From Chloroflexi bacterium HGW-Chloroflexi-4 (GTDB lineage Bacteria > Chloroflexota > Anaerolineae > Anaerolineales > Anaerolineaceae): a stretch of 64,000 nt of DNA. The notes under the pieces were generated by a model, which saw nothing but the letters and a program-made list of their open reading frames with translations, had not been told where the DNA came from and searched no databases. The translations under genes were made by a program, and so were the position numbers. The stretch is from NCBI GenBank assembly GCA_002840715.1, contig PHBW01000007.1, positions 1 through 64,000 on the forward strand. Direction: 5' to 3'. Positions 32,853 through 42,892 of this stretch are shown here, piece by piece (the stretch's first letter is position 1; each line of letters starts with the position of its first letter).

Positions 32853-33289
32853 CCTTGTACCTCCGGTCTAACATTAAGACCCAACCAATAGTCACAAAGC
32901 GCATTTGTAAGGACCATAAATTTATCAAAATCAACCGGTTTGGTAATATAAGAATTCGCGCCCCACTCATACGCGGTTCTTATATCTGCATCATTGTTTG
33001 ATGAAGTCAACATCACCACCGGAATAAACTTGGCGATTTTGGAACTTTTCAAAACCCTTAATACTTCAAGACCTGAAACTTTTGGAAGTTTAATATCCAA
33101 AAGGATGAGCTTGGGAGTCGGATTTCCCTGCTCCCACTTTTCAATGATCTCAAGTGTTTCTGCACCATCGCGGGCAATTTGAACAGGTTTGTTAAAATTT
33201 AACCGTGACAAAGCCAACATGGTAAGATCCACATCCACTTGACTGTCATCAACCAAAAGAATTTCATAAGGTTCAGGATTTGTTGTCAT
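32849..33289 (-). CDS. Single-domain response regulator (Rcp1-like receiver)
   Basis: A protein of 146 residues, receiver only: EILLVDDSQVDVDL (acidic pocket), LILLDIKLPKVSGLEVLRVLK (phosphoacceptor D), VVMLTSS and YITKPVDFDKF. The DVDLTMLALSRLNF and ANSYITKPV patterns are those of Rcp1-type receivers that work with phytochrome or PAS/GAF kinases. The ATG at 33289 overlaps the kinase stop codon (ATGA). It could act as phosphate shuttle between the kinase and the downstream HD-GYP protein. No output domain is present. Confidence 0.9.
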   Translation of the reverse strand: MTTNPEPYEILLVDDSQVDVDLTMLALSRLNFNKPVQIARDGAETLEIIEKWEQGNPTPKLILLDIKLPKVSGLEVLRVLKSSKIAKFIPVVMLTSSNNDADIRTAYEWGANSYITKPVDFDKFMVLTNALCDYWLGLNVRPEVQG

Positions 33290-36200
33290 AGCGGCAATTC
33301 CATAAAAAAGGTTGATCCTTCTCCAGGTTGACTCACAGCCCAAATCTTGCCCCCCAATCGCTCAACAGCTTTACGCACAACAGCCAAACCAATTCCGGTA
33401 CCCGGATAATCTTCAGAAAGGTGAAGACGTTGGAATATTTCAAAGATTTTATCGTAGTATTTCATATCAAATCCAATTCCATTATCTTCAATTGAGATCA
33501 AACAATGATCTTCAAGTTTATTGGTACGAATGCAAATCTCGGCTTCAGGTTGTTCGCGTGAAAATTTAACAGCATTATCAATTAAATTTCTCAAAGCTTG
33601 AGCTAAAGCTTCTTGATCTGTAAATACTGTACCATACTCTATTTCCTTTTTGAAATGTAGTTTTTTAGTGTTTTCGGTATGTTTATATTCTTGTGTAATT
33701 TTATCAATGAGCTCATTTATATTAACATTTGTTTTCTTAATCTCTCGACGTTCAACTCGAGAATATGCAAGAAGGTCTTCGATGAGTAAACTCATCCTTT
33801 CAGCCGAGGTAACCAGATTATCGAGATAACGTTTTGCTTCTGAGTCAAGTTGATGTGAGTAATCTTCCATCAACAACGTGGCATAACCAGAAATGCCGCG
33901 CAGAGGAGCTTTCAGGTCATGAGAGACTGTGTAGGTGAAAGTTTCCAGTTCTTTATTTTTTAATTTTAGTTCTTTGGTACGTTCATCAACACGTTTTTCA
34001 AGTTCATTTGCATTTTGACGTATTTTTTCAAACAAATCGGCACTATATAATGCACCTGCGGCCTGAGAGGCAAATAAGGTCAAGAAATGAGCATCATCTT
34101 CTGTAAAGACAAGTTCGCTAGGATGGTTCTCGTGGACTCCCAAGACCCCAAGTAATTGACCGCCGTACAACATTGGTACGCACATGACGGCAGCAATGGA
34201 ATTAAAAGTCGATTCAGGATGTCGGCCTTCCCATTTACTATAATCATTTATTACCATTGGTGTCGATTTTTCTGCCACCAACCCAGATATGCCTTCACCC
34301 ATTTTTATTCGCAATCCCAGAGGTTGAGATGGATTTCTGGTAAATTTTAATTCGAGATCATTTTGCTGGGGATCGTATAGATATACAAAGGCATTTGAAG
34401 CCCCAAACAGACTGCTGGCACGGTCTGAAATGGTTTTTAGAATAACAAATGGATCACGGTGCAATGAGAAATCCGTGGCAGTTTCGTAAAGTGCTTTAAA
34501 TTCATCAACACTCTTTTTAATCTCTTCTTCTACTTTTTTACGTTCTGTAATGTCTTGCACGGCACCGTTTATTCCAAGCAGTCTGTTGTTTTCTTCATCC
34601 CAAATCGGCTGTGAGTAAACTCTTACCCATATGACTTCGCCATTCTTTCTGATTGTGCGGAGCTCAGTAATGACTTGTTTATTTTGATGCAGGGTCAGCA
34701 TATCTTGATCATCAATTTCGACATCGGCAGGAAACAGAGCTGCCCGCCATCCCCCCATCTGTTTATACTCAGCCATGGAATATCCTGTAATTTTTTCAAA
34801 TGCACCCGCCACCCAATTTAGGTCAAGTTGGCCATCATCTGTAAACCGGGTTGAGAATAAATAGTCTGAAACCACTGAGGAGATTAATCGGTAGAGTTCT
34901 TCGCTTTCAGCCAATTTTCGCTCAGAAAGTACACGGTCAGTGATATCGATTGTAAAGCCTGCCAGATATTCGGGTTTATCATCGATTAAAATTGGAAACT
35001 TGATCGTTGTATAAAATTTGCCATCCAGCTCTTCATCAACAACAACCGTTTTCCCCTCCCTCAAAACTCGCTGATCATCTTTGATCATGCTAAGAGATAG
35101 GTCAGATGGAAACAGTTCATTCATATCTTTATTTAAGAGCTGCTCCAAAGGTTTTCCCAACATTTGTTCAAAATTTCGACTTAATTGTTTTGACCTGATA
35201 TCTTTATCTTTAAAGAAAACATAAATTGGGCTATTTTCCATAAATGCATTGAAAATTGCCTGAGTTTCTTTTAGCTCATTTTCTATTTTCTTATTCTCAA
35301 CCATATCCCAAACCAAGTCAGCAAGTTTTGAAACAATTTCAAGATCGCCTAATGTATAGTTGGTTGATTTATTTCCCAAACCTAAAACAGATACAATTTT
35401 GTCTTTACGCATTACTGGGACAGCCAATTCTCTAAAGATGTGCAAACGCTCCTCAATTTTTTTATCGTAAGGAGTAACAGAATCTTCTTCATTATGAATT
35501 AGTGGTCTGCGCTGCTTTAGGCATTCAAGCCAAACACCTGTTTGTTCAATTTTGCTTGCATTTTCTGGTGCCAATATATTTTCAGCTATTGCACTAGTGT
35601 TGGTTGACCAAGACATTAGGTCAATATGAGTTTCGTGTTGATCAACAAAATGATAGAAGCCGAACTGGCTATCTGTTATTTTTTCTACTTCATCAAGGAT
35701 GGCAACCAACAATTCCTGCATTGAAAGTTTAGGTACCAGTTGTGATATTCTCACTCTAAATCGCAAAATCAGTTCATTAAGTTTTCGCTCTGTAATATCT
35801 GACAAAGTGCTCATAATAGATTTAGGTTCGTCTTTGTCATCTAACAGGAGCGAATAATTACCAATAAACCATTTGTATTCGCCATTTTTGGATCTTATTC
35901 GAAATTCTAAAACTATTTTTTTTTCGTCGGTTTGCAGCGATTTAATAAGATTCGGCCTAAAGCCTTCAAAAATATGGAGGTCCTCAGGATGTATGACTTC
36001 AACAATTTTATTTCTTGTTGCATACAAAAATTCGTTTTGAGCATAACCTAACAAGTCAGTGACTTTCGGGCTAATGTAGTCAATATCCAACGTATCAAAG
36101 TTTTCTAGCAGGAAGATATCATTGGATTTTTCAACGATCTGCCGGAATTTTACTTCGCTTTCTTTCAATGCTTCTTCGGCTTGTTTCCTTCTGATGACTG

Positions 36201-39200
36201 ATCCAAGTTGTACTGCAATATACTCAAACCTCTGTAAAGCATCGGCTTCAAATACTGTTTTACTTGAGAACTCCAATAATCCAACGCTTTCATTTTGAAC
36301 CACCAAGGGGATAGCAATTACAGAATTAACTCCTAATTTTTTATACAAAGATGGAATCATTTTTCTGTAAATCGGATTGTCAGTAAACTCGCTCATAAGT
36401 GCCATAACCTGCTTTGGTCCTTCAAAATATTGAAGTTTCTTTCCAGACAGAATGTCTTGATATAGTTTGGCTGATTTTAAGCTAATCTTACTTTTTGGGA
36501 TTTTAATCTTTAAATATCTTTCTATTGTCGAAACAATTTCAGTTGGTAATTGAAAACCTTGTAACTCCAAGATTTCTTTATTGTCATCCAATAGATAGAC
36601 AGCAGCACCATTGCCTGAATACAAATTTTTGGTTTCTTCATTTACCAGTTCAATACAACTTTGAAGTGTACCCCCCTGATTAACTAAATCATTTAATTTT
36701 TGGATCAAGGATAAATCTTCTGTATTCTTTCTAATCTTTTCTTCTGCTTTTTTACGAGAAGAAATATCCTGTATGAAAACAAGAGTCGCAAAGTCACCAA
36801 AAATTTTTACTTTTGAAGAAATTGATTCCGTGTCACATACCTCGCCGTTTTTCTTAATAATTTTCATTTCCAAAGGAGAAGATAAATTCTCCTTGCGTAA
36901 GTCAAATGCCCTTTTATACATTTCCTTTTGAGAATCAGGATGGAGTAAGTCCAATAATTTTAGGTTTATCATCTCATCAATTGATTGATAGCCAAACAAG
37001 TTAATTCCCGCAGAATTTATATAAATAAGCTTCCTTTTTTGGATCAGAATAATTCCTACTGGCGAGCTCTCAACCAAAACCCTATATCGTTCTTCACTTT
37101 CTTGAAGAGCAGTTTCGGCCAGTTTTTGCTCGGTAATGTCTCTGGCAGTGCCTTCTATGCCGATGCAAATGCCATCAGTATTCATAATTGGAAGTGCATT
37201 GGTCATATGCCAGCGCCATGAACCATCAGCATGTTTGATCTGGTATTCAAAACCGGTCTGCCTTTCACCAGTTTGAATTAAACTGGTGATAAACTCTTCA
37301 AATCTAGAACGGTCTCTTGAATATATGAATTTGTTCATGGGTTGGCCGAAAATTTCGTCAACAGGATAGCCCAGGAATTCACTCCAGGCATTTGAAACAA
37401 AAGTAAACAATCCATCCAAATTTAGCGTGTAAATGATGTCATGGCTGTTTTCTATCAGCAGTCTGTGTTTTTCTTCACTCTGCTGGATGGCTTCTTCAGC
37501 CCGTTTTTGTTTAATGGCTATGGCCACATGTGCTGCAACAGAAGAAAGAAACTCTTTATCCCGATCTGAATAGGCATTTTCATCTTGATAATTCTGAACT
37601 GAAATTACCCCAATAACATCGTCACCATCTTTAATAGGCGCGCCCATCCAGACTGCAGAAGGAGATCCTACCAATCGCACTTCTCCTAACCGTGAAAGAG
37701 CCTTAAATGCTTTGTTCCCAAGAATTACCGCCCTACAAGTTCTAAACACATAAGAGGTTATAGTTTTTTCTAACTTTGAGGGGGGATAAGGCTGATCAAA
37801 TTCATCAATACAGTATTTTTCTTCAAACAAGTCTGTATCTTTATTGTAAACAACGATTGAAATATTTTTCGCATCAATAATTTTTGCTATTACTTGATGA
37901 ATCAGTTTCAAGAATTGGTCGAGGTCTTTGCTTTGGCTTAGCCCTTGCATGATTTCAAACAAAGACTGTCTTTCAAGTTCAGATTGTTTGCGTTCTGAAA
38001 TATCCCGAGACACACCTTTCATTTCAATATGACCGGTTTCTTGATTGAAGAAATAATTTACTATGATTTCCGTCCAGATAGTCTTGCCATCTTTTGTTTG
38101 TTGTTTAAATTCCTGGGTGAAATATTTTTCGGGTCCATAAGGATCTTTCAGGAATTCGGAAATCTGCTGCTGCATTATTTTTTTAATGTCTTCAGGACCT
38201 ACATTAAGCAGCTTGTCTCCCATTCCCTGTTCCATGGCTTCTTCAACTGAATAACCACGCAAGTTTTTGATAGATGGACTCATGTATGTGATTTTCATTG
38301 TCTCTGTGTCGAGAGTCCAAATCACATCTTTCATGCTTTCTGTAAGAAGGCGATATTTTGCTTCGCTTTTTCGAATATCTTGTTCAATTTGTTTTCTTTC
38401 AGTGATATCTGTGATCACCGCCAAGACAGATGGGGATTTATTCTCAATGACTGGCAGGGCACGCTTGACAAATTGCACAGGTAATAATCCGACCTTTGGA
38501 AACAAAATTTCCATGTCCGGATTAGACCAATCCTTGCCAGTTTGAATGATTTCAATATCTTGTAATCGAACCTCCTCTGCAAGTCTTGATCGATCACCAA
38601 AATCTTTGTCGGTTAAACCAACAATATCCTTTGAGGTTGTGCCCATGGCTTCAGCAAAAGCTTTATTCGATAGCTGATAGCGCCCTTCAATGTCTCTTAC
38701 AAACACATAATTTGGTATTGAATTGATTACAATCTCAAGAAACCTCTGGTTCTCTTTGATAGCTTCTTCGGCAGCAATTTCTCTGGTTATGTCGTTTACC
38801 ATTGCCAACAAATATAAACATTTGCCTTGCGAATCATTAATTCTATTAACCAGTACTCTTCCTGATACAACTTCTCCATTTTTACGGATATATTTCTTAT
38901 TAGTCTTATATACCGAAATTTCACCTGCCAACAGTTTTTTGATATTTTCAATATCAGTTTCAAGGTTTTCTTGATGGGTAATTGCAGAAAATTGCATTTT
39001 CTTTAATTCATCTTCAGAATAACCAGAAAAGCGACAAAACTCAGCATTGGCACTGATAAATTTGAAATCAAGTCCAACGGTGACAATGCCAACCGGGCTT
39101 GCTTTAAAAATATTTTGATAGCGGGCTTGCGTTTCACTGGATTCGTTTTCGGTTAATATGCGTTGAATGGCAATTGCAGTTTCATTGATAAGCGTTTCAA

Positions 39201-41007
39201 TTAACTCTTTATTATTTCCTAATCCGTTTTTGGTGAGCAAGACAAACCCACCGAAATCTGTTTCTTTCCACTTACATCCCATGACAAAGATTTCATTTAT
39301 GGATAATTGCTTTTCAATAGCCCTGCAGATGACTTTGGGAATTTTCCTGGTGACAATACCATACAAACCGAAATTGTATTTCTCCAATTTACTACTCAAC
39401 CATAAATCCATCTGCTCTTTTTCAATGTCTTCCACACGGACATTGAAACTAGATTCTGATAATCCATACTTTTTATACAATTCGTCCAAGGTTTTTCCAA
39501 ACCCATAGAAACCAACAATTTTTACCACCTTTTGTTGGTCATCAAATCTTGTAAAAACAATGTAACCATTTGGCAATAATTTCGACAGGCAATTGCCAAT
39601 CAGATGATACAACTCGCTTAAATTTGTAACTTGCACCAATTTTCTTTGAGTCTCATAAAAAAGAAGAGTGTCTTCTTCATGTTGTTTACGCTGGGATATA
39701 TCAGTGTGAATCCCAACCATGTGAAGAGGCTTTCCATTTTCAGTGGAGGATACTATTTTGCCCCGTGATTGCACAAATTTATAATCACCTGTCTTCATGC
39801 GCAATCGAAACTCAGTGTTATATTGATTTTGATTATTTTTTAAAGCATCTTCAATTATTCGAGTCGTGTCTGAAATATCATCTGGATGTAACAATTTTAT
39901 AAAGTTATCATATGTAACTGGAAATTCAGAGGGTTGATATCCGAGCATCGTGTACCATTTTTCGTTGGTGATAACCTTCCCTGTTGATATATCCCAATCC
40001 CAATATCCATCTTCAATGGCGTCAAACGTAGAAAGCAGCCTTGCTTCGCTAAGTTCTTTAATTTTTTCAGAATGAAGGCGCTTGATCACCTGTGTCGCCA
40101 AATTCACGATTGATTCAATTGCAGTGATGTAAAGGGCAAGATCTCCTTCGCTCATTACGACTACACTACCAAAATGCCTGCCCTCTGAAATAAAACCAAT
40201 AATGCGAATCTGGTTGATCTTTAATTGTTTTTCAACTACTTTGCATACACTTTTAGGAATTCTTTTTAATAAAAGCGTATATAAACCGCCATCATATAAT
40301 TGAAACTTACCTGACTGAAAGAAACTCAATTCGTGAGGTGAAGCGGCGTTTAAGGGATATCCAATTTGGGTAGGGTCAATCTTAAATGTCTTCACCAACG
40401 TTTCATAGGTTTGTCCAGCCCCAAACAAATTCGTAATATTAATGGTCTGATGAATGTCATCAACCTTCGTGGTCCCAACAATCCCTTCCGGGATCATTTC
40501 CTTGATTTTTCTACCGATCAGCCCATAAACTCGATCAACTTCAGAAATTTTGGCTAATTCTATTTGTACTTCAGTGACTAGAGAAATTAACCTATCGCGC
40601 CGTTTTTTATCTGTGATGTCAATGAGGTGAACAAATGAACCTGCGTAATTACCATTTTCATCTTGCAAAGGTTTTGCTGATAAAAACATCCAAATTGGTG
40701 AGCCATCTTTCTTTTTGAAGCGACGCTCATATGAATCTGTTTTTCCAGTTTTGCGATCCCTTATTTTTTGAGCATGGTCTTCAAGATCTTCACTAAACAT
40801 GAAATTTGTAACCGATAATTCCAACATTTCTTCTTCGGAGTACCCCAATAAACCACACAGGCTTGGATTTACATATGTCGTGTTTTCAAAATTGTCGATG
40901 ACCCAAACCCCTTCTAGTGCAGTTTCAACTAACTGCTGAAATGAAGGGATCAAATTTTTATTTTGATCAACCGGGTTGGTTTTTTTTTGAGAAAGAGAAT
41001 TAGGCAC
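33286..41007 (-). CDS. Giant soluble hybrid-free sensor histidine kinase with about 10 PAS and 6 GAF domains
   Basis: A protein of 2573 residues with no membrane span, starting at a GTG with a G-rich ribosome site. Reading in order: PAS, GAF-like, PAS, GAF-like, PAS, PAS, PAS, GAF, PAS, PAS, GAF, PAS, GAF, PAS, PAS, GAF, HisKA, HATPase. PAS ends are marked by repeated DITERK/DISQRK/DISERK motifs, and S/TALxESE coiled linkers join modules. The kinase core has TVSHDLKAPLRG with the phosphoacceptor at about H2363, an N box LRNLIDNAVKFS, and the G boxes DNGIGFD and GTGIGLA. It heads the operon with the receiver and HD-GYP genes and must integrate many cytoplasmic signals to control c-di-GMP. Confidence 0.92.
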   Translation of the reverse strand: MPNSLSQKKTNPVDQNKNLIPSFQQLVETALEGVWVIDNFENTTYVNPSLCGLLGYSEEEMLELSVTNFMFSEDLEDHAQKIRDRKTGKTDSYERRFKKKDGSPIWMFLSAKPLQDENGNYAGSFVHLIDITDKKRRDRLISLVTEVQIELAKISEVDRVYGLIGRKIKEMIPEGIVGTTKVDDIHQTINITNLFGAGQTYETLVKTFKIDPTQIGYPLNAASPHELSFFQSGKFQLYDGGLYTLLLKRIPKSVCKVVEKQLKINQIRIIGFISEGRHFGSVVVMSEGDLALYITAIESIVNLATQVIKRLHSEKIKELSEARLLSTFDAIEDGYWDWDISTGKVITNEKWYTMLGYQPSEFPVTYDNFIKLLHPDDISDTTRIIEDALKNNQNQYNTEFRLRMKTGDYKFVQSRGKIVSSTENGKPLHMVGIHTDISQRKQHEEDTLLFYETQRKLVQVTNLSELYHLIGNCLSKLLPNGYIVFTRFDDQQKVVKIVGFYGFGKTLDELYKKYGLSESSFNVRVEDIEKEQMDLWLSSKLEKYNFGLYGIVTRKIPKVICRAIEKQLSINEIFVMGCKWKETDFGGFVLLTKNGLGNNKELIETLINETAIAIQRILTENESSETQARYQNIFKASPVGIVTVGLDFKFISANAEFCRFSGYSEDELKKMQFSAITHQENLETDIENIKKLLAGEISVYKTNKKYIRKNGEVVSGRVLVNRINDSQGKCLYLLAMVNDITREIAAEEAIKENQRFLEIVINSIPNYVFVRDIEGRYQLSNKAFAEAMGTTSKDIVGLTDKDFGDRSRLAEEVRLQDIEIIQTGKDWSNPDMEILFPKVGLLPVQFVKRALPVIENKSPSVLAVITDITERKQIEQDIRKSEAKYRLLTESMKDVIWTLDTETMKITYMSPSIKNLRGYSVEEAMEQGMGDKLLNVGPEDIKKIMQQQISEFLKDPYGPEKYFTQEFKQQTKDGKTIWTEIIVNYFFNQETGHIEMKGVSRDISERKQSELERQSLFEIMQGLSQSKDLDQFLKLIHQVIAKIIDAKNISIVVYNKDTDLFEEKYCIDEFDQPYPPSKLEKTITSYVFRTCRAVILGNKAFKALSRLGEVRLVGSPSAVWMGAPIKDGDDVIGVISVQNYQDENAYSDRDKEFLSSVAAHVAIAIKQKRAEEAIQQSEEKHRLLIENSHDIIYTLNLDGLFTFVSNAWSEFLGYPVDEIFGQPMNKFIYSRDRSRFEEFITSLIQTGERQTGFEYQIKHADGSWRWHMTNALPIMNTDGICIGIEGTARDITEQKLAETALQESEERYRVLVESSPVGIILIQKRKLIYINSAGINLFGYQSIDEMINLKLLDLLHPDSQKEMYKRAFDLRKENLSSPLEMKIIKKNGEVCDTESISSKVKIFGDFATLVFIQDISSRKKAEEKIRKNTEDLSLIQKLNDLVNQGGTLQSCIELVNEETKNLYSGNGAAVYLLDDNKEILELQGFQLPTEIVSTIERYLKIKIPKSKISLKSAKLYQDILSGKKLQYFEGPKQVMALMSEFTDNPIYRKMIPSLYKKLGVNSVIAIPLVVQNESVGLLEFSSKTVFEADALQRFEYIAVQLGSVIRRKQAEEALKESEVKFRQIVEKSNDIFLLENFDTLDIDYISPKVTDLLGYAQNEFLYATRNKIVEVIHPEDLHIFEGFRPNLIKSLQTDEKKIVLEFRIRSKNGEYKWFIGNYSLLLDDKDEPKSIMSTLSDITERKLNELILRFRVRISQLVPKLSMQELLVAILDEVEKITDSQFGFYHFVDQHETHIDLMSWSTNTSAIAENILAPENASKIEQTGVWLECLKQRRPLIHNEEDSVTPYDKKIEERLHIFRELAVPVMRKDKIVSVLGLGNKSTNYTLGDLEIVSKLADLVWDMVENKKIENELKETQAIFNAFMENSPIYVFFKDKDIRSKQLSRNFEQMLGKPLEQLLNKDMNELFPSDLSLSMIKDDQRVLREGKTVVVDEELDGKFYTTIKFPILIDDKPEYLAGFTIDITDRVLSERKLAESEELYRLISSVVSDYLFSTRFTDDGQLDLNWVAGAFEKITGYSMAEYKQMGGWRAALFPADVEIDDQDMLTLHQNKQVITELRTIRKNGEVIWVRVYSQPIWDEENNRLLGINGAVQDITERKKVEEEIKKSVDEFKALYETATDFSLHRDPFVILKTISDRASSLFGASNAFVYLYDPQQNDLELKFTRNPSQPLGLRIKMGEGISGLVAEKSTPMVINDYSKWEGRHPESTFNSIAAVMCVPMLYGGQLLGVLGVHENHPSELVFTEDDAHFLTLFASQAAGALYSADLFEKIRQNANELEKRVDERTKELKLKNKELETFTYTVSHDLKAPLRGISGYATLLMEDYSHQLDSEAKRYLDNLVTSAERMSLLIEDLLAYSRVERREIKKTNVNINELIDKITQEYKHTENTKKLHFKKEIEYGTVFTDQEALAQALRNLIDNAVKFSREQPEAEICIRTNKLEDHCLISIEDNGIGFDMKYYDKIFEIFQRLHLSEDYPGTGIGLAVVRKAVERLGGKIWAVSQPGEGSTFFMELPL

Positions 41008-41171
41008 AGAGAGCCCCCCGAGAAAAATGATTCATAAAAACTCTACCCGTTTGAGACATAAACAATAAACTCCTCAATAATAGGGATCGATAATAATTAA
41101 AACAATAACAGGCTTCAATTGCAATTTAAATTGTATAAATACTGTCTAAAAATTCCGCTTCTACTAATATA

Positions 41172-41194
41172 TTACACGTGACTATAACGTGTGA
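41172..41194. promoter_or_regulatory. Near-perfect dyad upstream of the kinase operon
   Basis: TTACACGT (41172-41179) and ACGTGTGA (41187-41194) form an inverted repeat with one mismatch and a seven-base spacer, about 165 bases before the kinase start. It could be a regulator site. No strong promoter was seen nearby. Confidence 0.35.
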
Positions 41195-41344
41195 CAAGTA
41201 TTTCAAATTACAAAACCTATACAAATAGAGTAAGAGTTTTTTAATAATCTGAGTTATTCGATCGTAGATGATATAGTTTCAGATAAGGGAAAATATATAA
41301 ACAATTTAGATAATTATTAAAAATTTTTAATAATACTTGAATAT

Positions 41345-41396
41345 TGTGACATAACCCAACAGCCTGCAAAATTGCAGGCTGTTGGGTTATGTCACA
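41345..41396. repeat. Perfect 25-bp inverted repeat with a two-base loop
   Basis: Arm 41345-41369 begins TGTGACATAACCCAACAGCC; arm 41372-41396 is its exact reverse complement; only AA lies between. No T tract follows. Perfect arms of this length are rare outside mobile-element ends, integration sites or recent duplications. It sits just before iteron-like repeats and tRNA-derived sequence. Confidence 0.8.
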
Positions 41397-41434
41397 GTGA
41401 GTGTCACTTTACCCATAAGTTTACATCAATATTA

Positions 41435-41562
41435 CCCATCTTTTTGCCAAAAAGTAAGTTTGAGCAATATAAAACCTATTTTGAAAAAAGTTGGGGTTTT
41501 TGGCTTTTTACCCAACCGTTTGCCGAAAGTTCTAAACTGACCCAACAATTTGCAAAAAGTAC
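41435..41562. repeat. Iteron-like repeats CCCAAC-N3-TTTGC-N3-AAGT
   Basis: Three imperfect copies: 41435-41456, 41511-41532 and 41541-41562, sharing CCCA, a TTTGC core and AAGT. The last two are 30 bases apart. GTTGGG at 41490-41495 adds an inverted partner to the copy at 41511. Repeats in direct orientation next to an attachment core are typical of recombinase arm sites, but no integrase gene lies in the window. Confidence 0.45.
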
Positions 41563-41578
41563 AAACCAGGCTCAAGAA

Positions 41579-41849
41579 CCGGAGGTCGTGCGTTCGAATC
41601 CACTCCCCGCCACCTAGATTGAGACACTCGAAAGAGTGTTTTTTTTTGTGAGTTCGAACCCCATCTAGGGGTGATACCCCACATGGGGGGCTAGTGTCTC
41701 ACCCCCGCTACCTAGTTATAAGACACCTGAAAAAGGTGTCTTTTTATATTTGAGTTCTAACCCCATCGAGGGGTGATTTCGCACTCCCGCTACTAAAAGC
41801 CAATCTTAGTCCGCCAGGTTCCTTATTAAAGGATAGCCCGGCGGTTTTT
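41579..41849. repeat. Three degenerate tRNA-3'-end units, each with its terminator
   Basis: Unit 1: GGTCGTGCGTTCGAATCC then CCCCGCCACC (41584-41613), a tRNA 3' portion with an imperfect T stem, followed by ACACTC-GAAA-GAGTGT and eight T (41624-41647). Unit 2: GAGTTCGAACCCC, later CACCCCCGCTACCTAG, then GACACCT/AGGTGTC plus T (41722-41745). Unit 3: GAGTTCTAACCCC, CACTCCCGCTAC, then a CCGCC/GGCGG hairpin plus T (41811-41849). No unit contains a complete tRNA. Repeated decayed tRNA ends suggest serial integrations and losses at one site. Confidence 0.6.
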
Positions 41850-42657
41850 AGTCCCAAGGATCCCCTGTTCACTGCGCTCATCACACTAAGGGCCCGATAT
41901 CATCACTCGAACCGGAGAATATCACACCTTTTGGGTGCCCAAAACCTAAAAATAATAGAGCCTAAATAGGCTCTTAAATGTGATCCACCATGGGATTAAA
42001 CCGTGAACCTGCTGATCAAGAGGAGGATGCTTGTATTGTTTCCCCAGACCCCATAACGGTATAAAAAGACTCATTTTGCTGTTTTTTTTTGCCCTTTTTT
42101 TATCATACGCAATTGCTCAGTTGGTACCATTTTAGAACCAGTTTTGACCAAAAAAGTTGAATACTATACTGGCGAGAGAATGAATAATGGCTCAAGTAAA
42201 TCGCACCATATCCAAAAGATTTCGACATTGCCCATTACTTCATACCCATTAGAATTTTTACAATAATCTCAATTTTCTTTATTATCCAACCTTAAGACAA
42301 CTTGAGACACCGACGATCGCCATACCTGATCGTATTAATTTGTTAATTGTGTCACAATATGTCTCAGATTTAATTCTAAGATAATCATGAAGAATAGAGT
42401 ATCTTGCCAAAAGTCTATTTCTGGAGGGCAGCATTCAATAGAATAATTTAACAAACAAAATAAAATTTCGCTCTTTGAAAACACCCTCAAGCGTCACTAA
42501 GAGGTGTTGCATACAGAGAGTGTGGTACTTAGGCAAAACGAAACTCCGCAAAACATTACATATAAAAGTGAGAAATTGACTTGTATAATTTTCTCGATCT
42601 ATCAATCTGGTATTAAATAATATTGTCACATAAATGATAATTTATTAACACGATCTG
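41850..42657. other. Gene-free stretch
   Basis: About 800 bases without a supported gene. Short frames here lack ribosome sites and plausible protein sequence. A tRNA-like but incomplete patch on the minus strand at about 41970-42025 (GGATTAAACC, CTGCTGATCAAGAGG) suggests another decayed tRNA end. Composition is AT-rich with long T runs at 42082-42110. Confidence 0.5.
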
Positions 42658-42882
42658 TTATCCACCAGACATAAATGGGAAAAAACACAAACGTCCATCA
42701 GTGGTTATCAATTCATCCTCTTCACATTGAACCCCGTTAAGAAACATCAATCCCACGAAATTCAGATTTATTCCTAATCTCAAAGCCACCTCTTTAATGG
42801 TTGTAGATTCCTCAATTTGCAAGGTTTGGCAACGAGGAACCTGTGACTGTAATTGACCGAACAACTCAATTTCTACAACCAA
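42658..42882 (-). CDS. MoaD/ThiS-like sulfur carrier protein
   Basis: A protein of 74 residues from a TTG at 42882 with AGAGGTG upstream. It has a ubiquitin-like beta-grasp pattern (VVEIELFGQLQ, ESTTIKEVALRLGI, FVGLMFLNGVQ, LTTDGRLCFFPF-like end) and the essential C-terminal Gly-Gly (FMSGG). MoaD delivers sulfur to the dithiolene of molybdopterin. Its place 10 bases after the aldehyde ferredoxin oxidoreductase gene, on the same strand, fits a dedicated carrier for the tungsten cofactor of that enzyme. No other cofactor genes are in the window. An upstream in-frame ATG inside the AOR gene lacks a ribosome site. Confidence 0.82.
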   Translation of the reverse strand: MVVEIELFGQLQSQVPRCQTLQIEESTTIKEVALRLGINLNFVGLMFLNGVQCEEDELITTDGRLCFFPFMSGG

Positions 42883-42892
42883 ATTACACCTC

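Noticed and set aside
41579-41613. Intact tRNA gene
   Set aside because: Only the 3' part is present, its T stem has mismatches, and no D arm or 5' acceptor strand lies upstream.
41372-41617. Frame of 81 codons next to the 25-bp dyad
   Set aside because: It starts inside the inverted repeat and runs through repeats into a tRNA remnant; no ribosome site.
41970-42025. Reverse-strand tRNA
   Set aside because: A T-arm-like and an anticodon-arm-like patch are visible, but stems do not close and there is no acceptor stem, so at most a relic.
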